Of a DNA stretch of 64,000 bases, positions 46,963-56,023 are shown piece by piece. Within the stretch, counting starts at the first letter, position 1. Each line of letters begins with the position of its first letter. The DNA comes from Comamonas sp. KCTC 72670 (GTDB lineage: Bacteria; Myxococcota; Myxococcia; Myxococcales; Myxococcaceae), in the NCBI GenBank assembly GCA_014656495.1, contig BNCN01000018.1, forward strand, positions 98,977 to 162,976, read 5' to 3'. Under the pieces are notes generated by a model that was not told where the DNA came from, searched no databases, and was given only the letters and a program-made list of their open reading frames with translations. The position numbers were made by a program, and so were the translations under genes.

Positions 46963-47874
46963 GTGGGAGGGAAACTGAGTCCGGGCATCTACCGGGTCCA
47001 CAAGCCGGTGGGCGCCACGAGCTTCTCGGTGGTGCAGCAGTTCATCGCGGAGGCGCAGGCGGCGCAGCCGGGCAAGCGCATCCCGGTGTGTCACGGTGGG
47101 ACGTTGGACCCCTTCGCGGAGGGGCTGCTGCTGGTGCTCGTGGGGCAGGCGCCGCGCCTGTTCGAGCTGCTGCACGCCGTCCCCAAGACGTACGAGGCGG
47201 AGGTCGTCTGGGGCACGGAGATGGACACGGGCGATTTGCACGGCCGGCCCGTCCACCAGGGGGACGCGTCGGCCCTGACGCCGGAGCGGCTGGACGCGGC
47301 GCTCGCGTCCTTCGTGGGATGGAAGGCGCAGGTGCCCCCCGCCACCAGCGCGAAGAAGGTGGGCGGCGAGCCCGCGTACCGGAAGGCGCACCGGGGCGAG
47401 CACGTGGAGCTGCCGCCCTCCCAGGTGTACCTGCACGCGGCGCGCTGGCTGTCCCATGATTTGCCGCGCCGCAGCCGCCTGTGGCTGAGCTGCCGCGGGG
47501 GTTACTACGTGCGGGCGCTGGCCCGCGACGTGGGGCGCGAGCTGGGCTGTGGCGCGCACCTGGCCACCCTGACGCGAACGGCGATTGGCCCCTGGGAGGA
47601 CCCGGGCCCCGCGGGGCAGCGCGGCTGGCTGCACGGGCGCGACCTGCTGCCCTGGGCCCGGGTGCGGACGCTCACGGACGCGGAGGTGGGGGAGCTGCGC
47701 CGGGAGCGCGCCATCCCCGCCAGCGGCGTGCAGCGCCCGGACTGGGCCCTGCCCACGGGCTTCCCGGACCCGGAGGCCCCCATCCGGGGCTTCCACCAGG
47801 GGCGCCTCACCTTCCTGCTGCGGGAGCGCGACGGCGCCCTGTGGAGCGAGCTGGAGCTGCGCGGCGGACTCTGA
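46963..47874 (+). CDS. truB: TruB-family tRNA pseudouridine synthase
   Basis: 303 residues from GTG 46963, with AGGAGGG upstream. The catalytic Asp49 lies in CHGGTLDPFAEGLLLV, the TruB signature; other family blocks are GIYRVHKPVGATSF, KTYEAEVVWGTEMDTGD, QVPPATSAKKVGGEPAY and RGGYYVRALARDVG. TruB converts U55 to pseudouridine in tRNA. The C-terminal half is shorter and lacks a clear PUA domain, and the gene is not in the usual rbfA-infB context, so it could be a second paralogue with another RNA target. Longer in-frame starts from 46777 are less likely. Confidence 0.85.
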   Translation: MGGKLSPGIYRVHKPVGATSFSVVQQFIAEAQAAQPGKRIPVCHGGTLDPFAEGLLLVLVGQAPRLFELLHAVPKTYEAEVVWGTEMDTGDLHGRPVHQGDASALTPERLDAALASFVGWKAQVPPATSAKKVGGEPAYRKAHRGEHVELPPSQVYLHAARWLSHDLPRRSRLWLSCRGGYYVRALARDVGRELGCGAHLATLTRTAIGPWEDPGPAGQRGWLHGRDLLPWARVRTLTDAEVGELRRERAIPASGVQRPDWALPTGFPDPEAPIRGFHQGRLTFLLRERDGALWSELELRGGL

Positions 47875-47929
47875 GGCGCGCATCGCGGCGCGTCGGGAAG
47901 TCCACGGACGCCCTCGCCGAAGGGCCCCC

Positions 47930-47999
47930 GGTGACAGCAGTCACCACCTCGGCGCCGTCCCGGTGGTGACGGTTGTCATCGGTGATGACAGTTGTCACC
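47930..47999. promoter_or_regulatory. Three tandem 16-bp inverted repeats, enhancer-like
   Basis: Sites GGTGACAGCAGTCACC (47930-47945), GGTGACGGTTGTCATC (47965-47980) and GATGACAGTTGTCACC (47984-47999). The core TGAC-N4-GTCA is identical in all three; centres are 35 and 19 bp apart. They lie about 115-185 bp upstream of the predicted transcript start at about 48115, the distance range used by sigma-54 enhancer-binding proteins. Confidence 0.7.
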
Positions 48000-48089
48000 A
48001 CCCCTCGCCGCGCCGCGCAAAAGGCCCACTGCGCCGCCAACCCCTTGAAAAGACGTGAAGGGCCCGCGCGTGGCCTCGGAACCGAGCGC

Positions 48090-48105
48090 TGGCACGCCAC
48101 GCGCA
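48090..48105 (+). promoter_or_regulatory. Sigma-54-like -24/-12 promoter
   Basis: TGGCACG-N4-GCGCA. The -24 block matches TGGCACG exactly, and the essential GG and GC are 10 bp apart as required; the -12 block has GC in place of the usual TT before GC, so the match is imperfect. The start would be near 48115, just before the first hairpin of the structured region. Confidence 0.45.
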
Positions 48106-48114
48106 ATAGGCCAG

Positions 48115-48485
48115 GTCATCACGCTTCAACACGAAGCGGGGCTCGAAGCACGGGGGACCTGGCCGGGGGGCCAGGACGTCGGGGGGCGAATCTCCCGGGC
48201 GGAGAGTCAGTCGGACCTGAAGGACCTGACAACGCGAGCGGAGGCCGGTTCGGGGGAACCGGCGGTGCGACCGGGGGGACGCAACGCTCGAAGCGGAGTC
48301 GGCTGGAGGGAACGACGCTGAAGAGACCTGATGGGCTCATGGCGCGGGGGAACCCGGCCGGGGGGCTGGGCTGCGACGGGGGTCGCACCTTCCGCGCCAT
48401 GGGCCTTGTCAGGAAGAGAACCTGGTTGCCGAAAAGGCCCGAGGGCCTCGGACCGTTGGGGGACGGTCCGGGGCCCTTCCTTTTT
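48115..48485 (+). ncRNA. Candidate structured small RNA with repeated GGGG-capped hairpins
   Basis: No credible ORF. Hairpins in order: CGCTTC/GAAGCG (48122-48138); CCTGGCC-GGGG-GGCCAGG (48158-48175); CGTC-GGGG-GGCG (48177-48188); TCTCC/GGAGA (48191-48205); GCCGGTTC-GGGG-GAACCGGC (48244-48263); TGCGACC-GGGG-GGACGCA with one A-A (48266-48283). A 15-bp helix (48333-48347 with 48392-48406) encloses two more, CCCGGCC-GGGG-GGCTGGG (48353-48370) and TGCGAC-GGGG-GTCGCA (48372-48387). A strong terminator ends it at 48485. The recurring GGGG loop argues for a repeated protein-binding or G-quadruplex element. Not matched to any RNA family I know; the 5' end is inferred from the promoter. Confidence 0.6.
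48443..48485 (+). terminator. Strong intrinsic terminator
   Basis: GGGCCTCGGACCGT (48443-48456) pairs with ACGGTCCGGGGCCC (48463-48476) with one T-G pair, followed by TTCCTTTTT. It ends the candidate RNA; on the other strand the same helix is followed by TTTT and can end the convergent transketolase transcript. Confidence 0.85.
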
Positions 48486-48497
48486 GCGGGCTGTGCG

Positions 48498-50561
48498 CTA
48501 CGGCCGCGACTTCGCCTTCTTCAGCGAGTCCTTGGCCTGGGCGGCCACGTGGTCCGCCGTGAAGCCGAACTTCTGCTGGAGCGCCTTGATGGGCGCCGAG
48601 GCGCCGAAGCTGCGCATGGCGACGATGTTGCCGTCATGCCCCACGAAGCGCTCCCAGCCGAAGGCGGCGCCCTTCTCCACCGCGACGCGGGCGCGCACGG
48701 ACGGAGGCAGCACGCTGTCCCGGTACTCCGGGGTCTGCTCCTCGAACAGCTCCCACGAGGGCAGGCTGACCACGCGGGCCGCGACGCCGTCCGCCTTGAG
48801 CTTCTCCTGCGCGTCCAGGCACAGCGACACCTCGCTGCCGGTGCCGATGAGGATGACCTCCGGCTTGCCGCCCTCCGCCTCGGACAGCACGTAGCCGCCG
48901 CGCGCCACGCCGGACGCCGCCGCGTACTTGGTGCGGTCCAGCGTGGGCACGGGCTGCCGCGTGAGCACCAGGACCACCGGGTGCTGGCGCTGCTGGGCAA
49001 TCACGCGCCACGCCTCCACCACCTCGTTGGCGTCGCCGGGGCGCAGCACGATGGTGCCGGGGATGGCGCGCAGCGACGCGAGCTGCTCCACCGGCTGGTG
49101 CGTGGGGCCGTCCTCGCCCACGCCAATGGAGTCGTGGGTGAAGATGTGGATGGCGGGCAGCTCCATCAGCGCGGACAGGCGGATGGCGGGGCGCTCGTAG
49201 TCACTGAAGATGAGGAACGTGGCGCCGTAGCCGCGCAGCTTGCTCAGGCACAGGCCGTTGACGATGGAGCCCATCGCGTGCTCGCGCACGCCGAAGTGGA
49301 TGTTGCGGCCGGCGAACTCGCCCGGCTTCATCGGATCCGCGCCGGTGATGTACGTCTTCGTGGACGGGTTCAGGTCCGCCGAGCCGCCCACCAGCCACGG
49401 GTGGTGCTTGGCGATGGCGTTGAGCACCTTGCCGCTGGAGTCGCGGGTGGCCAGGCCCTTGGCGTCGGCGGGGAACGTCGGCAGCTCCGCGTCCCAGCCC
49501 TGGGGCGTGTCACGGCGCAGCATGCGCTCCAACTGGTCGCCCAGCTCGGGGAACTGCTTGCGGTACTCGGCGAACTTCGCCTCCCACTCGGCGCGCAGCT
49601 GCTGGCCACGGTTGCCCATGCGCTCCTGGAAGCGCTCGCGCACGCCGTCGGGCACCAGGAACTTCGCGTCCTCGGGCCAGCCGTAGGCGCGCTTGGTGCC
49701 CTTGATCTCCTCTTCGCCCAGCGGCTCGCCGTGGGCCTTGGACGAGCCCTGGAGCTTGGGCGCGCCGTACGCAATCTGCGTGGTGACGATGATGAGCGTG
49801 GGCTTGCCCCGCATCGTCTTGAAGGTGCGCAGCGCCTCGCCCATCGCGTTCAAGTCATTGGCGTCGGGCACGCGCAGCACGCGCCAGCCGTAGCCCTCGA
49901 AGCGCTTGCCCACGTCCTCGGTGAAGGCCAGGTCCGTGCTGCCGTCGATGGAGATGTGGTTGCTGTCGTAGATCCAGCAGAGGTTGGGCAACTGGAGGTG
50001 GCCGGCGATGGACGCCGCCTCGGACGCCACGCCCTCCATCAGGTCGCCGTCGCCGCAGATGGCGTAGACGTCGTAGCTGAACAGCTCGAAGCCCGGGCGG
50101 TTGTAGTGGCCGGCGAGCCAGCGGCTGGCCATGGCCATGCCCACGCTGTTGGACACGCCCTGGCCCAGGGGGCCGGTGGTCGTCTCCACGCCGCTGGTCC
50201 ACCGGTACTCGGGGTGGCCCGGCGTGGACGAGTCGAGCTGCCGGAACTTCTGGATGTCCTCGAGCGACACGGAGGGCGCGTCCTCGACGGTGTACTCGCG
50301 CGTGACGCGCTTCACCCCGGCCAGGTGGAGCAGCGCGTACAGCAGCATGGAGGCGTGGCCGTTGGACAGGATGAACCGGTCACGGTCGGGCCAGATGGGG
50401 TGGGACGGGTCGTACCGGAGCTCCTGCTGCCAGAGCTGGTACGCCACGGGGGCCAGGGACATGGGAGCCCCCGGGTGGCCCGAGTGGGCCTGCTGCACCG
50501 CATCCATGGCGAGGGTGCGGATGGTGTTGATGGCCAGCACGTCCTGCTTGTCGGTTGTCAT
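48498..50561 (-). CDS. tkt: Transketolase
   Basis: 687 residues from ATG 50561. Thiamine-diphosphate enzyme of the pentose phosphate pathway moving two-carbon units between sugar phosphates. Motifs: AHSGHPGAPMS, GPLGQGVSNSVGMA, the TPP-binding GDGDLMEGVASEA...NLCWIYDSN, GVREHAMGSIVNG with the catalytic Glu, and HDSIGVGEDGPTHQPVEQLASLR. Full length for the family. It is monocistronic, with the bidirectional terminator 13 bp past the stop; the frame upstream of 50561 is non-homologous. Confidence 0.96.
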   Translation of the reverse strand: MTTDKQDVLAINTIRTLAMDAVQQAHSGHPGAPMSLAPVAYQLWQQELRYDPSHPIWPDRDRFILSNGHASMLLYALLHLAGVKRVTREYTVEDAPSVSLEDIQKFRQLDSSTPGHPEYRWTSGVETTTGPLGQGVSNSVGMAMASRWLAGHYNRPGFELFSYDVYAICGDGDLMEGVASEAASIAGHLQLPNLCWIYDSNHISIDGSTDLAFTEDVGKRFEGYGWRVLRVPDANDLNAMGEALRTFKTMRGKPTLIIVTTQIAYGAPKLQGSSKAHGEPLGEEEIKGTKRAYGWPEDAKFLVPDGVRERFQERMGNRGQQLRAEWEAKFAEYRKQFPELGDQLERMLRRDTPQGWDAELPTFPADAKGLATRDSSGKVLNAIAKHHPWLVGGSADLNPSTKTYITGADPMKPGEFAGRNIHFGVREHAMGSIVNGLCLSKLRGYGATFLIFSDYERPAIRLSALMELPAIHIFTHDSIGVGEDGPTHQPVEQLASLRAIPGTIVLRPGDANEVVEAWRVIAQQRQHPVVLVLTRQPVPTLDRTKYAAASGVARGGYVLSEAEGGKPEVILIGTGSEVSLCLDAQEKLKADGVAARVVSLPSWELFEEQTPEYRDSVLPPSVRARVAVEKGAAFGWERFVGHDGNIVAMRSFGASAPIKALQQKFGFTADHVAAQAKDSLKKAKSRP

Positions 50562-50720
50562 GGTGTCCTCGCGGTCCCGCTCGCGTGCGGGCGCACCATG
50601 CCGCAACTGACGCTCCAGGTGCTGCACCAAATGCGAGGAGGCTCGCCTGGCCGTCCGCCAGTCCACGCGCCCCGGGGAATTCCGGCCCCGCGGGGCACGG
50701 GAATGAAGCCCGCGCGCCGT

Positions 50721-51929
<1,209 letters not shown>

Positions 51930-51941
51930 GGCAGCGCCTCG

Positions 51942-52790
51942 CTAGGCCCGGGGCCGGCGGCCCTTGCCGAAGGCCTCCGCCACGGAGACCAGGTCCTGCT
52001 CCTTCTTCAGCAGCGCGCCCAGGAAGGGGAGCTGCTCGTCCAGCTTGAGGTCGTGGACGCCCTGCGCCTTGAGCACGGCAATCCAGTCGATGAGCTCGCT
52101 GGTGGAGGGCTTCTTGCGCAGGCGCGTGAAGCTGCGCAGCTCGTAGAAGACCTTCAGCGCCTGCTCCGCCAGCGCGCCCTCCAGCCCGGGGTGGTGCACG
52201 CCGACGATGCGGCGCATCAGCTCCGCGTCCGGGAAGTCGATGAAGTGGAACACGCACCGGCGCAGGAAGGCGTCGGGCAGCTCCTTCTCGTTGTTGGATG
52301 TGATGACCACCACGGGGCGGTGCTTCGCCACCACCTCGTCCCCCGTCTCGGTGACGCGGAAGCGCATCCGGTCCAGCTCGTGGAGCAAGTCATTGGGGAA
52401 CTCGAGGTCCGCCTTGTCCACCTCGTCGATGAGCAGCACCACGCGCTCGGGGGACGAGAAGGCCTCGCCCAGGGGGCCCTGGCGGATGTACTTGCGGATG
52501 TCGCGCACGTCGCCGTCGTTGAAGCGCGAGTCATACAGGCGCTGCACGGTGTCGTAGACGTACAGGCCGTCTTGCGCGCGGGTGGTGCTCTTCACATGCC
52601 AGGTGATGAGCCGGTGTCCCAGCGCCTCGGCGATGGCCTCCGCCAGCAGCGTCTTCCCGGTGCCGGGCTCGCCCTTCACCAGCAGGGGGCGCTGGAGGGT
52701 CAGCGCGCAGTTGACGGCGGCCTGGAGGCTTTCGTGCGTCAGGTAGGTGTCAGTGCCTTTGAAGCGGACGGGAGTGGGCGCCTGGCTCAT
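51942..52790 (-). CDS. MoxR-family AAA+ ATPase
   Basis: 282 residues from ATG 52790 (AAGGA upstream). Walker A LVKGEPGTGKTLLAEAIA, Walker B VVLLIDEVDKAD, sensor 1 VVITSNNEKELPDAF, Arg finger in FLRRCVFHFIDFP. MoxR ATPases act as chaperones for metal insertion or complex assembly together with VWA proteins; the downstream gene encodes such a partner, as expected. First gene of the pair. Confidence 0.93.
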   Translation of the reverse strand: MSQAPTPVRFKGTDTYLTHESLQAAVNCALTLQRPLLVKGEPGTGKTLLAEAIAEALGHRLITWHVKSTTRAQDGLYVYDTVQRLYDSRFNDGDVRDIRKYIRQGPLGEAFSSPERVVLLIDEVDKADLEFPNDLLHELDRMRFRVTETGDEVVAKHRPVVVITSNNEKELPDAFLRRCVFHFIDFPDAELMRRIVGVHHPGLEGALAEQALKVFYELRSFTRLRKKPSTSELIDWIAVLKAQGVHDLKLDEQLPFLGALLKKEQDLVSVAEAFGKGRRPRA

Positions 52791-52974
52791 GGGGCGTTCC
52801 TTTAACACCCGAGGTGCCGCTGTGGGGGGCTGCGTGCGGGCGGCGCGAAACGTCAGACCCGAACGGCAGGCTCATCCGTATGTATCGGGCGGGGGGCGCT
52901 CGGCGGCCCGGCGGGGGAGTGAACCCCTGGGGTTGGCCGGGTGTCAGGACTCTCACCTGCTTCGAGGAGGCGTC

Positions 52975-53142
52975 ATGGGTCACCTGTTCGTTCCAGCACT
53001 GTTGCTCGTGGGGGTCGTCTCCTTGGGGGCGCGTGCCTGCGGGACGGCGTCCGTCGTCCCGTCGCCCGAGCCGCGGCGGGAGGCGCCCGTGCCCGCGCTC
53101 CCCGAACGTGCGTCGCCGGCCGCTGTCAGCAGCCGGGGGTAG
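52975..53142 (+). CDS. Small exported peptide / lipoprotein-like protein
   Basis: 55 residues. SD GAGGAGG lies 4 bp before ATG 52975. A hydrophobic signal sequence (LFVPALLLVGVVSLGARAC) is followed by a Pro/Ala/Ser-rich tail. The Cys could be lipidated although the lipobox (ARAC) is atypical. Supported mainly by the SD and the signal sequence. Confidence 0.55.
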   Translation: MGHLFVPALLLVGVVSLGARACGTASVVPSPEPRREAPVPALPERASPAAVSSRG

Positions 53143-53268
53143 AGGGTCCTCTGGGGGCAGGGGCCGACCTCACGGGATGTATGGCTTCGCCCGCCGGTCA
53201 ACGATTGGTGTGAGCCAAGCACAGGTTTTCACACCGGTTTCCCGGGGCCCCGTGTATTCTCCCGCCCA

Positions 53269-54051
53269 ATGTCCATTGCGAATGCTCTTGGCGAAATCTT
53301 CCGGCGCGAACTCGATGCGCAGTTGGTCCCTCTGCAGGAGGCGGTCCGGCGCATGGAGGAAAGCCTGGAGGCCCTGGAGTTGCTGCGTTCGGTGACGCAA
53401 CGGTTGGCGCCGTTGACCAGCCGCCTCGGCTCCATGGCGGGCGTGAGGACGTCCGTGCCAGCGCCCGCGCCAGCGCGACGAGGCCGCCCGCCGGCGACCG
53501 TCGCGGTGAAGGGCCGGGCCGCCACGGGCCGGGTCGCCTCGGCGAAGCCAGTGCGCGCGTCCACGGAAGAAGGCACCCGGGCCTGCGCCGTCATCGGCTG
53601 CGACCGGCCGAGCCGCTCCAAGGGGTACTGCTCGGCGCACTACCAGAAGCTTCGGCTGCTGATGCGCACCAACCGCCGTCCCGCGGCGTGGGTGGATGAC
53701 GCGGCGGCGCAGTCGGTGGAGGACGTGACGTTGCCGCGCGGCCGTGCCGCCAGCAAGGCGCTGCGTGAGACGGCCGAGACGCCGGTCGCGGCGCCGAAGG
53801 CACCTGTCGCCGAGAAGAAGGCCGCGGCCAAGAGCGGGCGCAAGGCCAAGACGGCGGCCGCGAAGAAGGCCCCGCGGGCGAAGGCCAAGAGCGCGAAGAG
53901 CGCGGGCGCCAAGGCCGCGCCCAAGCCGAAGAAGACCGCGGCGAAGCAAGTCTCCGCGAAGAAGGGCGCGGCGAAGAAGGCCGCCAGGTCTCCGAAGGCC
54001 AAGGCTGGGAAGCGCAAGAAGGGCGGCGGCTCGCAAGGCTCCCTGTTCTGA
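53269..54051 (+). CDS. AT-hook, Cys/His-motif, histone-H1-like DNA-binding protein
   Basis: 260 residues. Residues 1-60 form a coiled-coil-like helix (QEAVRRMEESLEALELLRSV). An AT-hook (ARRGRPPA, about residue 70) follows, then a compact Cys/His motif CAVIGCDRPSRSKGYCSAHYQK (about 105-126), which looks like a small zinc-binding knot. The C-terminal 95 residues are Lys/Ala-rich (AKTAAAKKAPRAKAKSAKS), histone-H1-like. Together these imply a chromatin-type architectural or regulatory protein binding the minor groove; AT-hook proteins with such tails are known in myxobacteria (CarD-like), but this is not CarD. Confidence 0.82.
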   Translation: MSIANALGEIFRRELDAQLVPLQEAVRRMEESLEALELLRSVTQRLAPLTSRLGSMAGVRTSVPAPAPARRGRPPATVAVKGRAATGRVASAKPVRASTEEGTRACAVIGCDRPSRSKGYCSAHYQKLRLLMRTNRRPAAWVDDAAAQSVEDVTLPRGRAASKALRETAETPVAAPKAPVAEKKAAAKSGRKAKTAAAKKAPRAKAKSAKSAGAKAAPKPKKTAAKQVSAKKGAAKKAARSPKAKAGKRKKGGGSQGSLF

Positions 54052-54120
54052 CCGGCGGGTAAGGGCGCTCCGAGCCGCCCACGGGACGTGTCTCGCGGCG
54101 GGCGGAACCTGGCTCCCCCG

Positions 54121-54799
54121 CCGTTTGGCAACTCCGTCGCGGACGAACGCCCCAGAGCGTGCGCTGCCTGCGCCCGTCTCGGCTTCCCGCCGTCAGCCAG
54201 GTCTGTCACGGATGCGTGCCCCCAGGGCGTACGCTCCCTGAGGCCACCGCCGTCAGCCAGGTCTGTCACGGACGCGTGCCCCGGGCGTACGCTCACTGAC
54301 TTCGTCTCGGCCTCCCGCCGCCAATCAGCTCCGCCGTGGACTGGCGCTCCAGCACGTGCGCTCCCAGCGTCCATATTGGCTCCCGCCGTGAACGAGCGCT
54401 CCAGAGCGTGCGCTCCCTGAGTCTGTTTCGGCTCCCCTCCGCTCATCAGCTCCGCCGTGAACGAGCGCTCCAGAGCGTGCGCTCCCTGAGTCTGTCTCGG
54501 CTCCCCTCCGTCCAGCGGCTCCGCCGCGAACGAGCGCTCCAGCGCGTGCGCTCCCTAAGTCTGTATCGGCTCCCCCTCCGTTCAGCGGCTCCGCCGTGAA
54601 CGAGCGCTCCAGAGCGCGCGCCCCCCGAATCCGTCTCGGCGCCCCGCCGTCCAGCGGCTCCGCCGTAAGCGAGCCCCCAGGGTGTACGCTCCCCGAGTCC
54701 GTCTCGGCTCCCCGCCGTTCATCAGCTCCACCGTGAACGAGCCCCCAGGGCGTACGCTCCCCGAGTCCGTTTTGCCATCCCGCCGCCAACCGGGCCTAT
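54121..54799. repeat. About ten degenerate 69-bp tandem repeats
   Basis: The best units (54389-54458, 54459-54527 and following) read GTGAACGAGCGCTCCAGAGC, then GTGCGCTCCCTGAGTCTGT, then a CTCCCCTCCG / CAGCTCCGCC tail. Outer copies are shorter and more diverged. Unit length is 69 bp with a 70-bp exception, so no frame stays open as a coding repeat through the array. The whole stretch from 54052 to 55002 lacks a credible gene. Confidence 0.85.
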
Positions 54800-55002
54800 C
54801 TCGGGCGGGGCTCCGCATCCCCTTCCGGGACATTCGGGCGCCAGCCGGACGTCTCGCCCCATCGCCATGGGCATTCCGTGCCGGGCGGCCAGCCGCCGCG
54901 ATGCGCCTCCAGGCCGAGCACTCCGAGCGGGCGTCGGAATGGCGGACACCCCAGGTCGCGTCTCCGTTGACAGGCGCCGGGCGGGATGGGATTCGGCCCG
55001 GC

Positions 55003-55533
55003 ATGAGCGAGCAAGGTTATCCGGTCACCGTGGCGGTGCGGCGTCCCGACGGGCGAGTGGAGCAGGTGCGTGTTGGCACGGCGTTCAAGAGCGGCGAGGG
55101 CTTCACGCTGACGCTGGGCGAGATGTCCATCGGCGGCACGCCGGACGCGGCGGCCCCGGCACGGCGTTCTGCGCCCGCGAGCACCGGCGGTGGCGGTGGC
55201 GGCGATGGAATGGTCTTCCCCAACTACGGCCGCAGCAAGGGCGGGCCCATCGTCGGCGCCAGCATGGGCGACCTGGAGTTCTACGCCAACGGCGCCCGCC
55301 GCACGCTGAACGACGCGAGCAAGTCGCGTTGGCACGACAAGGAGCGCCAGCTCCTCGCCGCCATCGAGGCGGAGATCGCACGTCAGCGCGGTGGTGACGC
55401 GGGTGGCGGGGACGGCGGCTATGGGGGTGGGGGCTACGGCGGCGGTGGAGGCCGGGGTGGCGGCTACGGTGGGGGAGGCTTCGGGAGCGACGACATCCCG
55501 CCGCCGACCGACGACGACAACATCCCGTTCTGA
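55003..55533 (+). CDS. Protein with SSB-type C-terminal tip but no visible OB-fold
   Basis: 176 residues from ATG 55003. The N-terminal 45 residues are a small beta segment (VTVAVRRPDGRVEQVRVGTA, GFTLTLGEMSIG). Residues 70-130 hold a conserved-looking block (MVFPNYGRSKGGPIVGAS, DLEFYANGARRTLNDASKSR, ERQLLAAIEAEIARQ). A Gly/Tyr-rich linker (GGYGGGGYGGGGGRGGGYGG) leads to the last seven residues DDDNIPF, the acidic tip by which bacterial SSB recruits repair and replication enzymes. The core does not look like the SSB OB-fold. It probably competes for or joins SSB-binding partners at single-stranded DNA; inference. Confidence 0.8.
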   Translation: MSEQGYPVTVAVRRPDGRVEQVRVGTAFKSGEGFTLTLGEMSIGGTPDAAAPARRSAPASTGGGGGGDGMVFPNYGRSKGGPIVGASMGDLEFYANGARRTLNDASKSRWHDKERQLLAAIEAEIARQRGGDAGGGDGGYGGGGYGGGGGRGGGYGGGGFGSDDIPPPTDDDNIPF

Positions 55534-55552
55534 GCTGTTCCCGCGGGTGAGT

Positions 55553-55577
55553 GGCCGCTCCCAACAGGTGAGCGGCC
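55553..55577 (+). terminator. Perfect hairpin after the SSB-tip gene
   Basis: GGCCGCTC (55553-55560) pairs with GAGCGGCC (55570-55577) across a 9-nt loop, 20 bp past the stop. It is followed by TTCCCC, so a weak intrinsic terminator. Confidence 0.5.
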
Positions 55578-55639
55578 TTCCCCGGGTGTTGAATTCAGCA
55601 CGGATGTCTCATCCAGACAGGCAGTGCTAGCGCTTTGGC

Positions 55640-55790
55640 TCGAAGACAGACACTCTCAGTGAGATGCTCAGTCGCTGTGTCTCTCGCGGGTCTGAACCAA
55701 CCCACTGCTACATCCTCAGTCTTCACTCTACGCGAAGTCCGATTCGACACCCTTGGTGACATGCTCAGTCACCCAGCGAGAATTCTCGGC
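55640..55790. repeat. Three imperfect repeats with 48-49 bp period
   Basis: CTCAGTC recurs at 55667, 55715 and 55764 inside similar contexts (GAGATGCTCAGTCGC, TACATCCTCAGTCTTC, GACATGCTCAGTCACC); copy 3 is also the inverted repeat GGTGAC-N7-GTCACC (55755-55773). The region (55534-56023) has no gene and is much less GC-rich than its neighbours. Confidence 0.55.
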
Positions 55791-55887
55791 CGCGTGCGCT
55801 TCATTCTCACAAGGCGTTGCTTCATTTGTGAAGCAGCGAAAATACCCAGCAATCCTAAGTATTTCCCCGGACTGTCGAACAGGTGAT

Positions 55888-55903
55888 GATTCACGAGTGA
55901 ATC
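55888..55903. promoter_or_regulatory. 16-bp perfect palindrome upstream of the KAS III gene
   Basis: GATTCAC-GA-GTGAATC, 120 bp upstream of the KAS III start, in an AT-richer leader. A second hairpin TGCTTCA-TTTG-TGAAGCA lies at about 55815. Likely an operator for the 56024-57732 operon. Confidence 0.5.
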
Positions 55904-56023
55904 CACCCGAGAGGCCATGGGCAGTCGTTTCAATGACTTCGTAAGTGGCCTGAATCCTGCTCAACCCCGTATGCCAGGGAATCTCTCCCATATGGCGAGG
56001 CTGTGAAAAAACGGGGCCATTAA

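Noticed and set aside
48055..48321. Plus-strand 88-codon ORF in the truB-tkt gap
   Set aside because: No SD, and its sequence is explained by the GC-rich hairpins of the candidate RNA.
48115..48485. Identification of the structured RNA as Pxr or RNase P RNA
   Set aside because: Pxr is shorter and, as far as I recall, lies next to other genes; RNase P hallmarks (GAGGAAAGUC, ACAGAA/AGA boxes) are absent.
53640..54789. Minus-strand ORFs across the 69-bp repeats
   Set aside because: A 70-bp unit and shorter outer copies change frame, the ORFs overlap the firmly supported 53269 gene, and codon use is poor.
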